DNA from: JBEINZ01 sp040377825
Lineage (GTDB): Bacteria; Pseudomonadota; Alphaproteobacteria; Rhizobiales; Ancalomicrobiaceae
Assembly: GCA_040377825.1 (NCBI GenBank)
Contig: JBEINZ010000172.1
Location: 1 to 6,906 of the forward strand
DNA: 6,906 bases
Reading direction: 5' to 3'
The notes beneath the pieces are model-generated. The model was not told where the DNA came from and did no database searches. It saw only the letters and a program-made list of their open reading frames with translations. Below, one piece after another: positions 1 through 6,769 of this stretch (positions are counted from its first letter, which is position 1; every line of letters starts with the position of its first letter). The translations under genes and the position numbers were made by a program.

Positions 1-1
1 G

Positions 2-898
2 TCAGGGAATCGGCTCGACCCGATCGGCCACCGATAGGCCCCGCCGGCGTTCACGCCAAAAGAGGAAGAGTCCGCTCGCGACGATGATGCAATTGCCGAT
101 CAGAATCGCGGGCGTCAGCGTGTCTCCCCAGATCAACCATCCGAGCAACGCGGCCCAGAGGATCGAAGCATATTGATAAGGTGCGAGGACGGACGCCGGC
201 GCACGGGACAACGCCTGGGTTATGCAAACGAAGCAGCTCATAGCGACGATACCTAGTAAAAACAGCAGACCGAGATCGACCAGCCCCGGCGTGACCCAGT
301 TGAACGGACTGGTGGCCGCGCCGAGGAGACCGGCGCCGGTCAACTGCCAGACGGTCAGCTGCAGCCAATGGGTCTGACGCAGCTTGCGGGTAACCGTGAT
401 CGCGATCGCGAACATGATGGCGCCGAGGAAGGCAACGATGGCCGCCGGCGAGAACGCGGCCTCCGTCGGCCTCAGCGCAATCAGCACGCCGATGAACCCA
501 GCGACAACCGCGCCCCATCGGTATGGCCCCACGACCTCGCCGAGCAGAGGGCCGGAAAGCGCCGTGATGATCAGCGGCGCAGCCATGTAGAACGTCATGA
601 CATCGGCCAGAGGGAGGAACTGGGTGGCCCAATAGAAGCAAAAAGTATCGACCGCCATGCAGACAACGCGCAAAAGCTGCAGCCGCCATTGGTCCAGAGA
701 GAAGAGCGGGACTTTCGTACGAAACAGGATCGGCCCGAGCACGATGAAGGCGCCGACCGTGCGCAGAAGAAGCAGTTGCGCAACCGCATAGTCCGCAACA
801 AGCCACTTGCCCAGCGCGTCATTGACCGCGAAGAAAAAGACGCCGGCCGAGTAAAGCAGGATGCCGACGACAATGTCGGATGAACGGGGGGAGGTCAT
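2..898 (-). CDS. DMT-superfamily (EamA) membrane transporter
   Basis: This is a predicted inner-membrane transporter of the drug/metabolite superfamily, 298 residues, the usual size for the family. It has about ten hydrophobic segments arranged as two EamA repeats, roughly residues 10-143 and 152-281. Each repeat ends in the family pattern: in the first, a Gly-Glu turn and a Trp-Gly pair before GVLIALRP; in the second, RAPASVLAPYQY (232-243) followed by LLGWLIWGD (251-259). The tail is basic (WRERRRG). The frame is also open to a GTG at 943. I prefer the ATG at 898 because the extra 15 residues (MAPPVRDGRANF...) are polar and not needed for the first helix, but neither start has a strong Shine-Dalgarno site. 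The gene ends at the window edge with its stop codon present. It runs divergently from the acetyltransferase. The substrate is unknown: family members move amino acids, nucleosides, S-adenosylmethionine, riboflavin and others, and direction cannot be predicted. The family call is secure; the start is moderate. Confidence 0.88.
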   Translation of the reverse strand: MTSPRSSDIVVGILLYSAGVFFFAVNDALGKWLVADYAVAQLLLLRTVGAFIVLGPILFRTKVPLFSLDQWRLQLLRVVCMAVDTFCFYWATQFLPLADVMTFYMAAPLIITALSGPLLGEVVGPYRWGAVVAGFIGVLIALRPTEAAFSPAAIVAFLGAIMFAIAITVTRKLRQTHWLQLTVWQLTGAGLLGAATSPFNWVTPGLVDLGLLFLLGIVAMSCFVCITQALSRAPASVLAPYQYASILWAALLGWLIWGDTLTPAILIGNCIIVASGLFLFWRERRRGLSVADRVEPIP

Positions 899-910
899 CG
901 TCACCACGAA

Positions 911-931
911 GTTCGCGCGGCCGTCGCGAAC
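911..931. repeat. Perfect 7-bp inverted repeat before the DMT gene
   Basis: GTTCGCG (911-917) is matched exactly by its reverse complement CGCGAAC (925-931) across a 7-base spacer, giving a 21-base dyad centred on 921. It sits 12 bases upstream of the preferred ATG of the DMT gene. It could be an operator for a dimeric repressor or a small hairpin in the leader of the transcript. If translation really starts at 943 it falls inside codons 5-11 and may be chance in GC-rich coding sequence. The dyad is seen directly; any function is inference. Confidence 0.4.
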
Positions 932-1065
932 CGGCGGCGCCACGGTGATCTCAGATGCGCGCGGCGCTGTCCATGGGTTAGGGTCGCGCGACGATCGAAT
1001 GCCGGGCCGTTCAGCACGGTGGGATCAAGTGCCCGTACTCGGCTAAAACGGTATTGCAATCGGAC

Positions 1066-1070
1066 AGAGG
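1066..1070 (+). promoter_or_regulatory. Shine-Dalgarno site of the GNAT gene
   Basis: AGAGG lies 5 bases before the ATG at 1076. It decides the start: the longer in-frame option at 1019 would add 19 residues not resembling an acetyltransferase N-terminus. Confidence 0.7.
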
Positions 1071-1075
1071 CTTGC

Positions 1076-1573
1076 ATGTCGCACTTCATCCGCCCGCTTG
1101 GGCAATCGAACGCCGCCGAAGCCGAAGCCTTGCGCGCGCTGAACAATCTCCACGCGGAGGAGACGTCGTTCCTCGACGCCGCGAATTGGCTTGCGCTTGT
1201 CGAGCAGGCTTTCCGAGCGACATCGGTTGCCCCAACCGCAGCTTTCCTCATCGCGCTCGACGAGACAGCGGACTATGGCAGCCCGAACTTTCTCTGGTTC
1301 AAGGCGCGCTATCCGCGTTTCGTTTATGTCGACCGCATCATTGTATCGGCGGCGCATCGCGGGCGCGGCTTGGCACGCGCTCTCTACGAAGACCTCTTCG
1401 CCGAGACCGCGGCGCGTGGCCACGAGCATGTCCTATGCGAGGTCAATCGCGTTCCGCCGAATCCGGTCTCCGACGCCTTTCACGCTGCCCTCGGCTTCCA
1501 CGAAGTCGGCGAAGCCCGTCTCGATGGGCGGGACAAAACAGTCCGCTATCTGAGGAAAAACTTGGCGGCATAA
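1076..1573 (+). CDS. GNAT-family N-acetyltransferase
   Basis: This is a 165-residue cytoplasmic protein of the GNAT fold, which transfers an acetyl group from acetyl-CoA to an amine; the acceptor is unknown. The central strand and acetyl-CoA loop (motif A) are clear: VDRIIVSAAHRGRGLARALY at 85-104, with RGRGLA (95-100) matching the Q/RxxGxG/A pyrophosphate-binding loop. CEVN (121-124) fits the next core strand, and AFHAALGFHEVG (134-145) fits the motif B helix and the usual GF turn. The length is that of a complete single-domain GNAT enzyme, and it begins with a well-placed AGAGG site. It may belong to the group of uncharacterised small acetyltransferases in COG3818, but I am not sure of that. 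It is monocistronic, diverging from the DMT gene and converging on the ABC operon, so context gives little clue to substrate. The family call is strong; a specific function is not supported. Confidence 0.9.
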   Translation: MSHFIRPLGQSNAAEAEALRALNNLHAEETSFLDAANWLALVEQAFRATSVAPTAAFLIALDETADYGSPNFLWFKARYPRFVYVDRIIVSAAHRGRGLARALYEDLFAETAARGHEHVLCEVNRVPPNPVSDAFHAALGFHEVGEARLDGRDKTVRYLRKNLAA

Positions 1574-1653
1574 CGCCGGACCTGTGCGGCAGCCAGCGGA
1601 ATGAACACATGCTCGATGAAGCCGACCGAGGGTATCGCGTTGTCGGCCATAAG
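1574..1653. other. Convergent intergenic gap; no clear terminator
   Basis: The acetyltransferase and the ABC operon end facing each other across 80 bases. GCCGAC (1621-1626) can pair with GTCGGC (1642-1647), but the loop is 15 bases and no T-run follows on either strand, so this is not a convincing intrinsic terminator. On the minus strand an ATG at 1650, 3 bases after the ATPase stop, opens a 34-codon frame that runs to a stop at 1546, overlapping the end of the acetyltransferase gene. It lacks a Shine-Dalgarno site and I do not call it a gene. Confidence 0.45.
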
Positions 1654-3288
1654 TCAGGCCGCGGCGCCTGCGCGCATGGCCAACACACGATCGAGCCAAG
1701 TCGTGTCCATGTCGGGGACCGAGGAAAGCAGCTTCTCCGTATACGGATGATGCGGAGGTGCGAAGATCTGCGCGGTCGGCCCCTGCGCGATGATTTCCCC
1801 GCGCAGCATCACGGCAGTGCGGTGGGCGATGCGTCTGACGGTGCCGAGATCATGCGTGATGAACATATAGGCGAGGCCGAGTTCGTCCTGCAGGCGCTTC
1901 AGCAGCTTCAGCACTTCCTCCGCGACCAGCGGATCAAGCGCGGAGGTCGGCTCGTCACAGATGATGACGTCAGGCTCGGCCGCAAGCGCGCGAGCGATAC
2001 AAACGCGCTGCTTCTGGCCGCCCGAAAGTTGCCCCGGCCGGCGCGTCGCGAACGCCTCCGGCAACCCCACCAGCCGCAGGAGTTCCGCCACCCTGGCTTC
2101 AACTTCCTTCGAGTTCCGATCGAAATAGAATGCAACCGGCCGGCCAATGATTTCCCCGATTGATTGGCGCGGGTTGAGCGCGACGTCGGGCATTTGGTGG
2201 ACCATCTGGATCCGGCGAAGCTCTTCGCGCGAGCGGCCTTTCAGAGCGGCGGAGAGAATCTGGCCGTCGAGCTTCACGTCGCCAGATCGACGCGGTAGGA
2301 GGCCGACCACGGTGCGAGCAAGCGAACTCTTGCCCGAACCGGATTCACCGACGACCGCTAAAGTCTCGCCGCGCGCGATCGTCACCGTCGCGTTCTTGAC
2401 GACCGGAATATCGCCGTAGGCAGCGACGACATTGGTGACTTCGAGCACCGGCTTGGCACCGACGGGCGGATCGATCAGCGCGAGATGGCCGGCATCGCGA
2501 CGTTCGTTGACCAGCGCCCGCGCATATTCGGTTTTCGGGTGCTCGAGGATCTGTTTGGCATCGCCGACCTCGACCATCTTGCCATGGCGCAACACCATGA
2601 TGCGATGGGCGATTTGGGCAACGACGGCAAGATCGTGGGTGATGTAAAGTCCCGCGGTGCCATACTCGCGGATAAGGTCGCGCAAGAGCGCCAGCACCTC
2701 AATCTGCGTGGTCACATCCAGCGCGGTGGTCGGCTCGTCCAAAACGATAATTTCGGGGCGGCAGCTCATCGCCATCGCAGCCATGGCGCGCTGCAATTGC
2801 CCGCCGGAAACCTGATGCGGATAGCGCGCGCCGAATGTCTCCGGGCTCGGCAGCTGCAGCTTGCGGAAGAGTTCGACCGCATAGACTTCCGCATCGGCGC
2901 GGCTCATCACGCCATGCACAACCGGTGCCTCGCAGAACTGGTCCATCAGCGACATGGCTGGATTGAACGAGGCGGCCGCGCTCTGGGCGATATAGGCAAT
3001 CGACTTGCCGCGAATGTTGCGGCGTTCTTGCGCGGTCGACGGGCGCAGCTCGAGGCCGCCGATGCGGATCGAGCCGCCGGTAATCTTTACACCCGCGCGA
3101 GCATAGGCCATGGCCGCCAAGCCGATGGTCGACTTGCCGGCCCCAGATTCACCGATCAGCCCGAGAACTTCACCCCGCTTCAGCGTCACATCGACATTAT
3201 CGACGATCACCGCGCCGGAGATGGTCTCCACGCGCAGGCCGCCTAGGTAGAGAATGAGGTCGTCCCCGTTCACGGTCGCACCCGCCAT
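1654..3288 (-). CDS. Fused two-domain ABC transporter ATPase (DppD-DppF type)
   Basis: This 544-residue protein is the energy-coupling subunit of the peptide/nickel-class importer, with two complete ATPase domains in one chain, as in GsiA and YejF of Escherichia coli. Domain 1 has Walker A GESGAGKST (46-54), Q-loop Gln102, signature VSGGQ (160-164), Walker B with Asp184-Glu185, and switch His218. Domain 2 has Walker A GESGSGKSS (314-322), Q-loop Gln365, signature LSGGQ (421-425), Walker B with Asp445-Glu446, and switch His479. Both sites look catalytically intact. HPYTEKLLSSVPD (514-526) is the C-terminal oligopeptide-transporter motif; a shorter version (HPKTEYARAL) follows domain 1. The cysteine cluster found at the end of some DppD/OppD proteins is absent. 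An in-frame ATG at 3336 would overlap the permease gene and has no ribosome site. The ATG at 3288 has AAGG 8 bases upstream and lies 13 bases after the permease stop, so I chose it. This is the last gene of the operon. Confidence 0.94.
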   Translation of the reverse strand: MAGATVNGDDLILYLGGLRVETISGAVIVDNVDVTLKRGEVLGLIGESGAGKSTIGLAAMAYARAGVKITGGSIRIGGLELRPSTAQERRNIRGKSIAYIAQSAAASFNPAMSLMDQFCEAPVVHGVMSRADAEVYAVELFRKLQLPSPETFGARYPHQVSGGQLQRAMAAMAMSCRPEIIVLDEPTTALDVTTQIEVLALLRDLIREYGTAGLYITHDLAVVAQIAHRIMVLRHGKMVEVGDAKQILEHPKTEYARALVNERRDAGHLALIDPPVGAKPVLEVTNVVAAYGDIPVVKNATVTIARGETLAVVGESGSGKSSLARTVVGLLPRRSGDVKLDGQILSAALKGRSREELRRIQMVHQMPDVALNPRQSIGEIIGRPVAFYFDRNSKEVEARVAELLRLVGLPEAFATRRPGQLSGGQKQRVCIARALAAEPDVIICDEPTSALDPLVAEEVLKLLKRLQDELGLAYMFITHDLGTVRRIAHRTAVMLRGEIIAQGPTAQIFAPPHHPYTEKLLSSVPDMDTTWLDRVLAMRAGAAA

Positions 3289-3296
3289 CGCTGTCG

Positions 3297-3300
3297 CCTT
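3297..3300 (-). promoter_or_regulatory. Shine-Dalgarno site of the ATPase gene
   Basis: AAGG on the minus strand sits 8 bases before the ATG at 3288, just after the TGA of the upstream permease (3302-3304). It supports 3288 over the in-frame ATG at 3336 and suggests translational coupling with the permease. Confidence 0.65.
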
Positions 3301-3301
3301 G

Positions 3302-4147
3302 TCAGATTTCCGCTTGGGCACCCGACGGACGGGCATCGATCGACAGAAGCCAGTCGACCACGAGATTGATCCCGACCGTCAAGATCGCGATTGCCATGGC
3401 TGGGAACAGCGGTGCAAGCAGGCCGAAGCTGATCGCCGGCGCGTTATCCCGCACCATGCCGCCCCAATCGGCATAGGGTGGCTGCACGCCGAGCCCGAGG
3501 AAGCTTAACGCCGCAACGAACAGAAAGTTGAAGCAGAACCGCAGTCCGAACTCCGAAAAGAGCGGCGCCATGGCATTCGGAAGGATCTCGCGGCTGATCA
3601 CCCACCACAAGCCCTCACCGCGCAACCGCGCGGCCTCGACATATTCGAGCACCGAAAGGTTCATGCCCAGCGCGCGGGCAAGGCGGAAGACGCGCGTGGA
3701 ATCGAGAACCGCAATGGTAAGAATAAGCACTGGGATCGACGAACCGAAAACGCCGAGGATGATGAGCGCGAAGATCAACAGTGGAATCGACAAGATGATG
3801 TCGACGATGCGGGAGAGGACCAAATCAATCCATTTGCCCATCACAGCGGCTATGAAGCCAAGAGTTACCCCAATCAGGAAGGACACTATAGTTGTCGCCA
3901 AGGCAATGCCAATGGTCATGCGCGCGCCGAAAATTAGCCGGGAAAGCATATCGCGGCCGATTTGATCGGTTCCAAGCCAATGGATGGCGTCAGGCCCATC
4001 CCAAGTGCCGCCGACGGATTCGGATTGTGAGAATGGCGATATCCAGGGGCCGAATAATGCAACGAGCAGATTGAGGCCGACAATGAACATGCCAATCCAT
4101 GCCGTGAGTGGTGGCTGGTGTCCAAATATCCTCATGCGGTGCACCAC
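3302..4147 (-). CDS. DppC-like ABC transporter permease
   Basis: This is the second membrane subunit of the importer, 281 residues from the GTG at 4147. The order is that of the DppC/OppC family: a first helix (about 15-35), a short periplasmic loop with the hallmark HWLGTDQIGRDMLSRLIFGA (56-75), then the transport domain with about five more helices. The coupling (EAA) loop that docks on the ATPase is at 169-191 (YVEAARLRGEG ... REILPN), and LSFLGLGVQPPYADWG (214-229) is another family signature. The start is uncertain. GTG codons at 4147 and 4144 and an ATG at 4135 are in frame. The ATG has a weak GGTG 6 bases before it; the GTGs have only a poor GGA. The frame also stays open back to 4231 with coding-like codons but no ATG, GTG or TTG. 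It follows the DppB-like gene in the same operon. The functional call is firm and the N-terminus is not. Confidence 0.92.
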   Translation of the reverse strand: MVHRMRIFGHQPPLTAWIGMFIVGLNLLVALFGPWISPFSQSESVGGTWDGPDAIHWLGTDQIGRDMLSRLIFGARMTIGIALATTIVSFLIGVTLGFIAAVMGKWIDLVLSRIVDIILSIPLLIFALIILGVFGSSIPVLILTIAVLDSTRVFRLARALGMNLSVLEYVEAARLRGEGLWWVISREILPNAMAPLFSEFGLRFCFNFLFVAALSFLGLGVQPPYADWGGMVRDNAPAISFGLLAPLFPAMAIAILTVGINLVVDWLLSIDARPSGAQAEI

Positions 4148-4206
4148 ATCGATCGAAGTCCAAAAAAGGTTGCCGCGGCGCAGTCCCGGATCGCCGCGCT
4201 GGAGCG

Positions 4207-5154
4207 TCAGCGCGGATGTCGCAGCCGCGGATTAACAAGAATGGCGAGAATGTCGGCAAGCGTGTTCAACCCGACGAACACGGCCGCGAAGACCAGACCG
4301 CAGGCCTGAACAACCGGCACGTCACGCTTTGCGACCGCGTCAACCATGTATTGACCGACACCCGGATAGACGAAAACGCTTTCCACCACGACCACGCCGA
4401 CCACGAGATAAGCGAGGTTCAAGGCAACGACGGAGATGATTGGCGCGGCGGCATTAGGCAGGGCATGTTGGACGACAACGCGAGAGCGGGTGAGGCCCTT
4501 AAGGAATGCCATCTCGATGTAGGGTGTGGACATGATCGAGAGGACGGAGGTTCTCGTCATCCGCAGCATGTGCGCGGTGACAAGTAAGGTAAGCGTCAGT
4601 GCGGGCAGTGTCGACACATAAAGACGTTCGCCCAGGCCCATGCTGGGAAACACGGTGGCAAGCGACGGGAATATCGGATAGTTGACCGCAAAGGCCGCGA
4701 TCAGCAGATAGCCGATGAAGAATTCCGGCACCGAAATCGTGATCAGCGTCAGGATGTTCGCGGCGCGATCCGTAAAGCGGCCTTCGCGAATTGCCGCCAG
4801 GATCCCGAGGCCGACTGCCAGCGGCACGGCGATGATTGCGGCATAACCCGCCAGGAACAGCGTGTTCCTGAAGCGCGGCGCGAGCTCAGTCCATATGTCC
4901 CGCTGATTGGTCAGCGCGCGACCGAGATCGCCCCGGAAAACGCCGAATAGCCAGTCGAAGTATCTCAGATATGCGGGCCGGTCGAGGCCGAGCTCCAGGC
5001 GGAACACTCTCAGGGCTTCCGGAGTCGCCGATTGGCCAAGCACAGCCGATGCGACGTCGCCGGGGAGGATCTGCGTACAAACGAAGATCAGCACCGAGAC
5101 CGCGAGAAGGGTCAGGACCCCGAGGACGGCCCGTGTTGCGACGAGGCGCAGCAC
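4207..5154 (-). CDS. DppB-like ABC transporter permease
   Basis: This is the first membrane subunit of the importer, 315 residues, normal for the DppB/OppB family. An N-terminal helix (about 9-30) ends in the typical ILPGD (29-33). A periplasmic stretch includes LGLDRPAYLRYFDWL (55-69) and FRGDLGRAL (73-81), both characteristic of the family. The transport domain begins near residue 97. The EAA coupling loop is at 214-234, with Glu214, Gly220 and the conserved HALPNA (230-235). ESVFVYPGVGQYMVDAV (258-274) is the usual motif before the last helix. Translation starts at GTG, well supported by AAAGGA 7 bases upstream; no alternative start is needed. The gene follows the binding-protein gene by 43 bases and precedes the DppC-like gene. 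Together with that partner it should form the heterodimeric channel. The substrate is not evident. Confidence 0.94.
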   Translation of the reverse strand: MLRLVATRAVLGVLTLLAVSVLIFVCTQILPGDVASAVLGQSATPEALRVFRLELGLDRPAYLRYFDWLFGVFRGDLGRALTNQRDIWTELAPRFRNTLFLAGYAAIIAVPLAVGLGILAAIREGRFTDRAANILTLITISVPEFFIGYLLIAAFAVNYPIFPSLATVFPSMGLGERLYVSTLPALTLTLLVTAHMLRMTRTSVLSIMSTPYIEMAFLKGLTRSRVVVQHALPNAAAPIISVVALNLAYLVVGVVVVESVFVYPGVGQYMVDAVAKRDVPVVQACGLVFAAVFVGLNTLADILAILVNPRLRHPR

Positions 5155-5161
5155 GGGCGTT

Positions 5162-5167
5162 TCCTTT
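5162..5167 (-). promoter_or_regulatory. Shine-Dalgarno site of the DppB-like gene
   Basis: AAAGGA on the minus strand lies 7 bases before the GTG at 5154. It is a strong site and confirms GTG as the start codon. Confidence 0.75.
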
Positions 5168-5197
5168 CACATCATTAAGGCGGGCATTACGTTCGGC

Positions 5198-6769
5198 TCA
5201 GCCTTCGAACCAGCCCTTTTCGGCCAGGCGCTGATCGTTCATGTCGTACCGGGCATGAACGTCGTTGCCGCGCACCTTCTTCGAGTAACCGTCGAGGAAG
5301 TCCGCGATGGCATAGCACACCATGCCGCCGTCCTCGTTGATCATCGTCTGGGCTTCGGCATACATCTGCGTCCGCTTGGCGTCATCGAGTTCGGCACGCG
5401 CTTCCGTAAGGAGCTTGTCGAATGCGGGACGCTTCCAGGCAGTGTCGTTCCAGTTCGCGCTCGACTGGAAGGTCTGCGAGAGCTGAGCGTCCACGGTCGG
5501 ACGACCAGCCCAATAGACGGCGCAGAACGGCGACTTGAGCCAAACGTTCGACCAATAGCCGTCACCCGAGACGCGCTTGACGTCGAGCGTGATACCGGCC
5601 TTCTTCAAGGCTTCCTGATAGAGAACCGCCGAGTCCGTCGCGCCTGAGAAGGCACCTTCCGAGACCTGCAGCTCGATTGGGCCGTTGATGCCGGACTTTT
5701 TGAAGTGGAACGCCGCCTTGTCCGGATCATAGGGCCGCTGGGCCAAGTCCTTGGCATAATACTTCTGGCTCGGCGCGACGAGATGATCATTTCCGAGCGC
5801 GGCGTAGCCCGACAGCACGGTGTCGATGATCTTCTGACGATCGATGCCATATTTCAGGGCGAGGCGCAGGTCGAGATTGTCGAACGGCTTGTCGACGACC
5901 CGCGCGACAAACGCGTAGCGATAACCCGTGCCGCGCGAGCGTACGACATTGACCGTCGGGGCCTTCTGCAAGAGGCCGACCGTGCGTGGGTCGAGCCGGT
6001 TCACGGCATCGACTTGACCGGTGACTAGGGCCTGGCTGCGGGCGGCCGCATCCGGGATGTATCGCAGTTCGACCGCGTCGAAATTGCCGCGACCTTGTTT
6101 CCAATAGCCGCCCTTGGCCTTGGTAATGACGCGCACGCCGGGCTCGAAAGACTCGAGTTTGTAGGCGCCGGTGCCGTCGGGCTTGGAGAAGTCCGTGAAG
6201 CCGTTGGGAACGACGAGCAACTGATAGGCCGCGAGGTTGGCCGGAAGATCGGCGTTACCGCTCGACAACGTAATCTCGATCTGGGTCGCCGAGAGCTTCT
6301 TCACGTTGGAGATCGAGGAGATCAGATCCTTCGCGCCGGATTTCGTCTCGCCGCGATGCAGGTTGATCGAATAGATGATGTCGTCCGCGTCGAGCGTCTT
6401 GCCGGATGTGAAGGTGATGCCCTTGCGGACATTGAAAATCCACACGGCCGCACCGGGCTTTGCTTCCCAGCTCTCCAGCAACTCTCCGGTGGCTTCGCCT
6501 TTCGCGTTGATCTCGGTCAGGCCGTTCCAGATCTGGTAGCCGCAGGAAATCGGGATTGAATCCGCATAGGTGCGCGGGTCAAGGCTGTCGGAGGCAGATC
6601 CGCCTTCCATGCCGAGGCGCAGCGTGCCGCCCTTTTTTGGCGTCGCCTGAGCGAATGCCGGACCGGCGCCAACACCAAAGCCGAGGCCCAACGCGGCCGC
6701 GCTAGCCATAAGTTGGCGTCGATCAAGCAGCAGTCCGGAATTGCTATTGTTCGAATTATTCACAGTCAT
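5198..6769 (-). CDS. Family 5 periplasmic solute-binding protein with Tat-type signal
   Basis: This 523-residue protein is the ligand-capturing subunit of the importer, of the DppA/OppA/NikA class (SBP_bac_5), at a typical length. Residues 1-40 form a signal peptide: an Asn/Ser-rich start, a twin arginine in LDRRQLM (15-21), a hydrophobic run rich in Ala, Gly and Leu, and a likely cleavage after AFA (38-40). The RR pair points to Tat export, though the motif lacks the preferred Ser/Thr before and Phe after it. Family landmarks include KKGGTLRLG (45-53), LLESWEAKPG...WIFNVRKGITFTSG (97-123), DADDIIYSIN (127-136), GTGAYKLESFEPG (199-211), RLALKYGIDRQKII (302-315), YDPDKAAFHFKKSGI (347-361) and FDKLLTEARAELD (450-462). 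There is no lipoprotein cysteine after the signal, so it should be free in the periplasm. It is the first gene of the operon, preceded by a good GAGGGG site. The ligand is unknown; a peptide or peptide-like compound is the default guess. Confidence 0.95.
   Translation of the reverse strand: MTVNNSNNSNSGLLLDRRQLMASAAALGLGFGVGAGPAFAQATPKKGGTLRLGMEGGSASDSLDPRTYADSIPISCGYQIWNGLTEINAKGEATGELLESWEAKPGAAVWIFNVRKGITFTSGKTLDADDIIYSINLHRGETKSGAKDLISSISNVKKLSATQIEITLSSGNADLPANLAAYQLLVVPNGFTDFSKPDGTGAYKLESFEPGVRVITKAKGGYWKQGRGNFDAVELRYIPDAAARSQALVTGQVDAVNRLDPRTVGLLQKAPTVNVVRSRGTGYRYAFVARVVDKPFDNLDLRLALKYGIDRQKIIDTVLSGYAALGNDHLVAPSQKYYAKDLAQRPYDPDKAAFHFKKSGINGPIELQVSEGAFSGATDSAVLYQEALKKAGITLDVKRVSGDGYWSNVWLKSPFCAVYWAGRPTVDAQLSQTFQSSANWNDTAWKRPAFDKLLTEARAELDDAKRTQMYAEAQTMINEDGGMVCYAIADFLDGYSKKVRGNDVHARYDMNDQRLAEKGWFEG

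Larger units (their letters stand above)
899..1075. promoter_or_regulatory. Divergent intergenic region between DMT transporter and GNAT genes
   Basis: This 177-base gap separates two divergent genes, so it should hold both promoters. I find no convincing -35/-10 pair on either strand. A TAAAAC at 1044-1049 could be a -10 for the acetyltransferase, but nothing like TTGACA lies 16-18 bases before it. The clearest structure is the inverted repeat at 911-931, listed separately. If the DMT gene starts at its alternative GTG (943), the gap shrinks to 132 bases. The promoter role is inferred from layout only. Confidence 0.4.

Noticed and set aside
1621..1647. Hairpin between the convergent genes as a bidirectional terminator
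   Set aside because: The stem is only 6 bp with a 15-base loop and there is no T-run on either side.
1054..2163. Long plus-strand open frame (369 codons) across the acetyltransferase and the antisense of the ATPase gene
   Set aside because: It crosses two well-supported genes in other frames, is rich in Arg and His typical of shadow frames in GC-rich DNA, and shows no recognisable domain.
2485..3246. 253-codon plus-strand frame antisense to ATPase domain 1
   Set aside because: It lies wholly opposite a gene with intact Walker, signature and switch motifs, and its own translation resembles no family.
1654..3288. ATPase fusion as a sequencing error joining two genes
   Set aside because: Both domains are full length with a natural linker in one frame, and such two-domain proteins are well known in this transporter class.
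4162..4167. Run of six A/T before the DppC-like gene as a frameshift site
   Set aside because: Shifting frame there reaches no better start codon, and the DppB-like gene already ends normally with a family-typical tail.
4907..5647. 246-codon plus-strand frame antisense to the DppB-like and binding-protein genes
   Set aside because: It spans the junction of two real genes on the other strand and shows no domain or good ribosome site.
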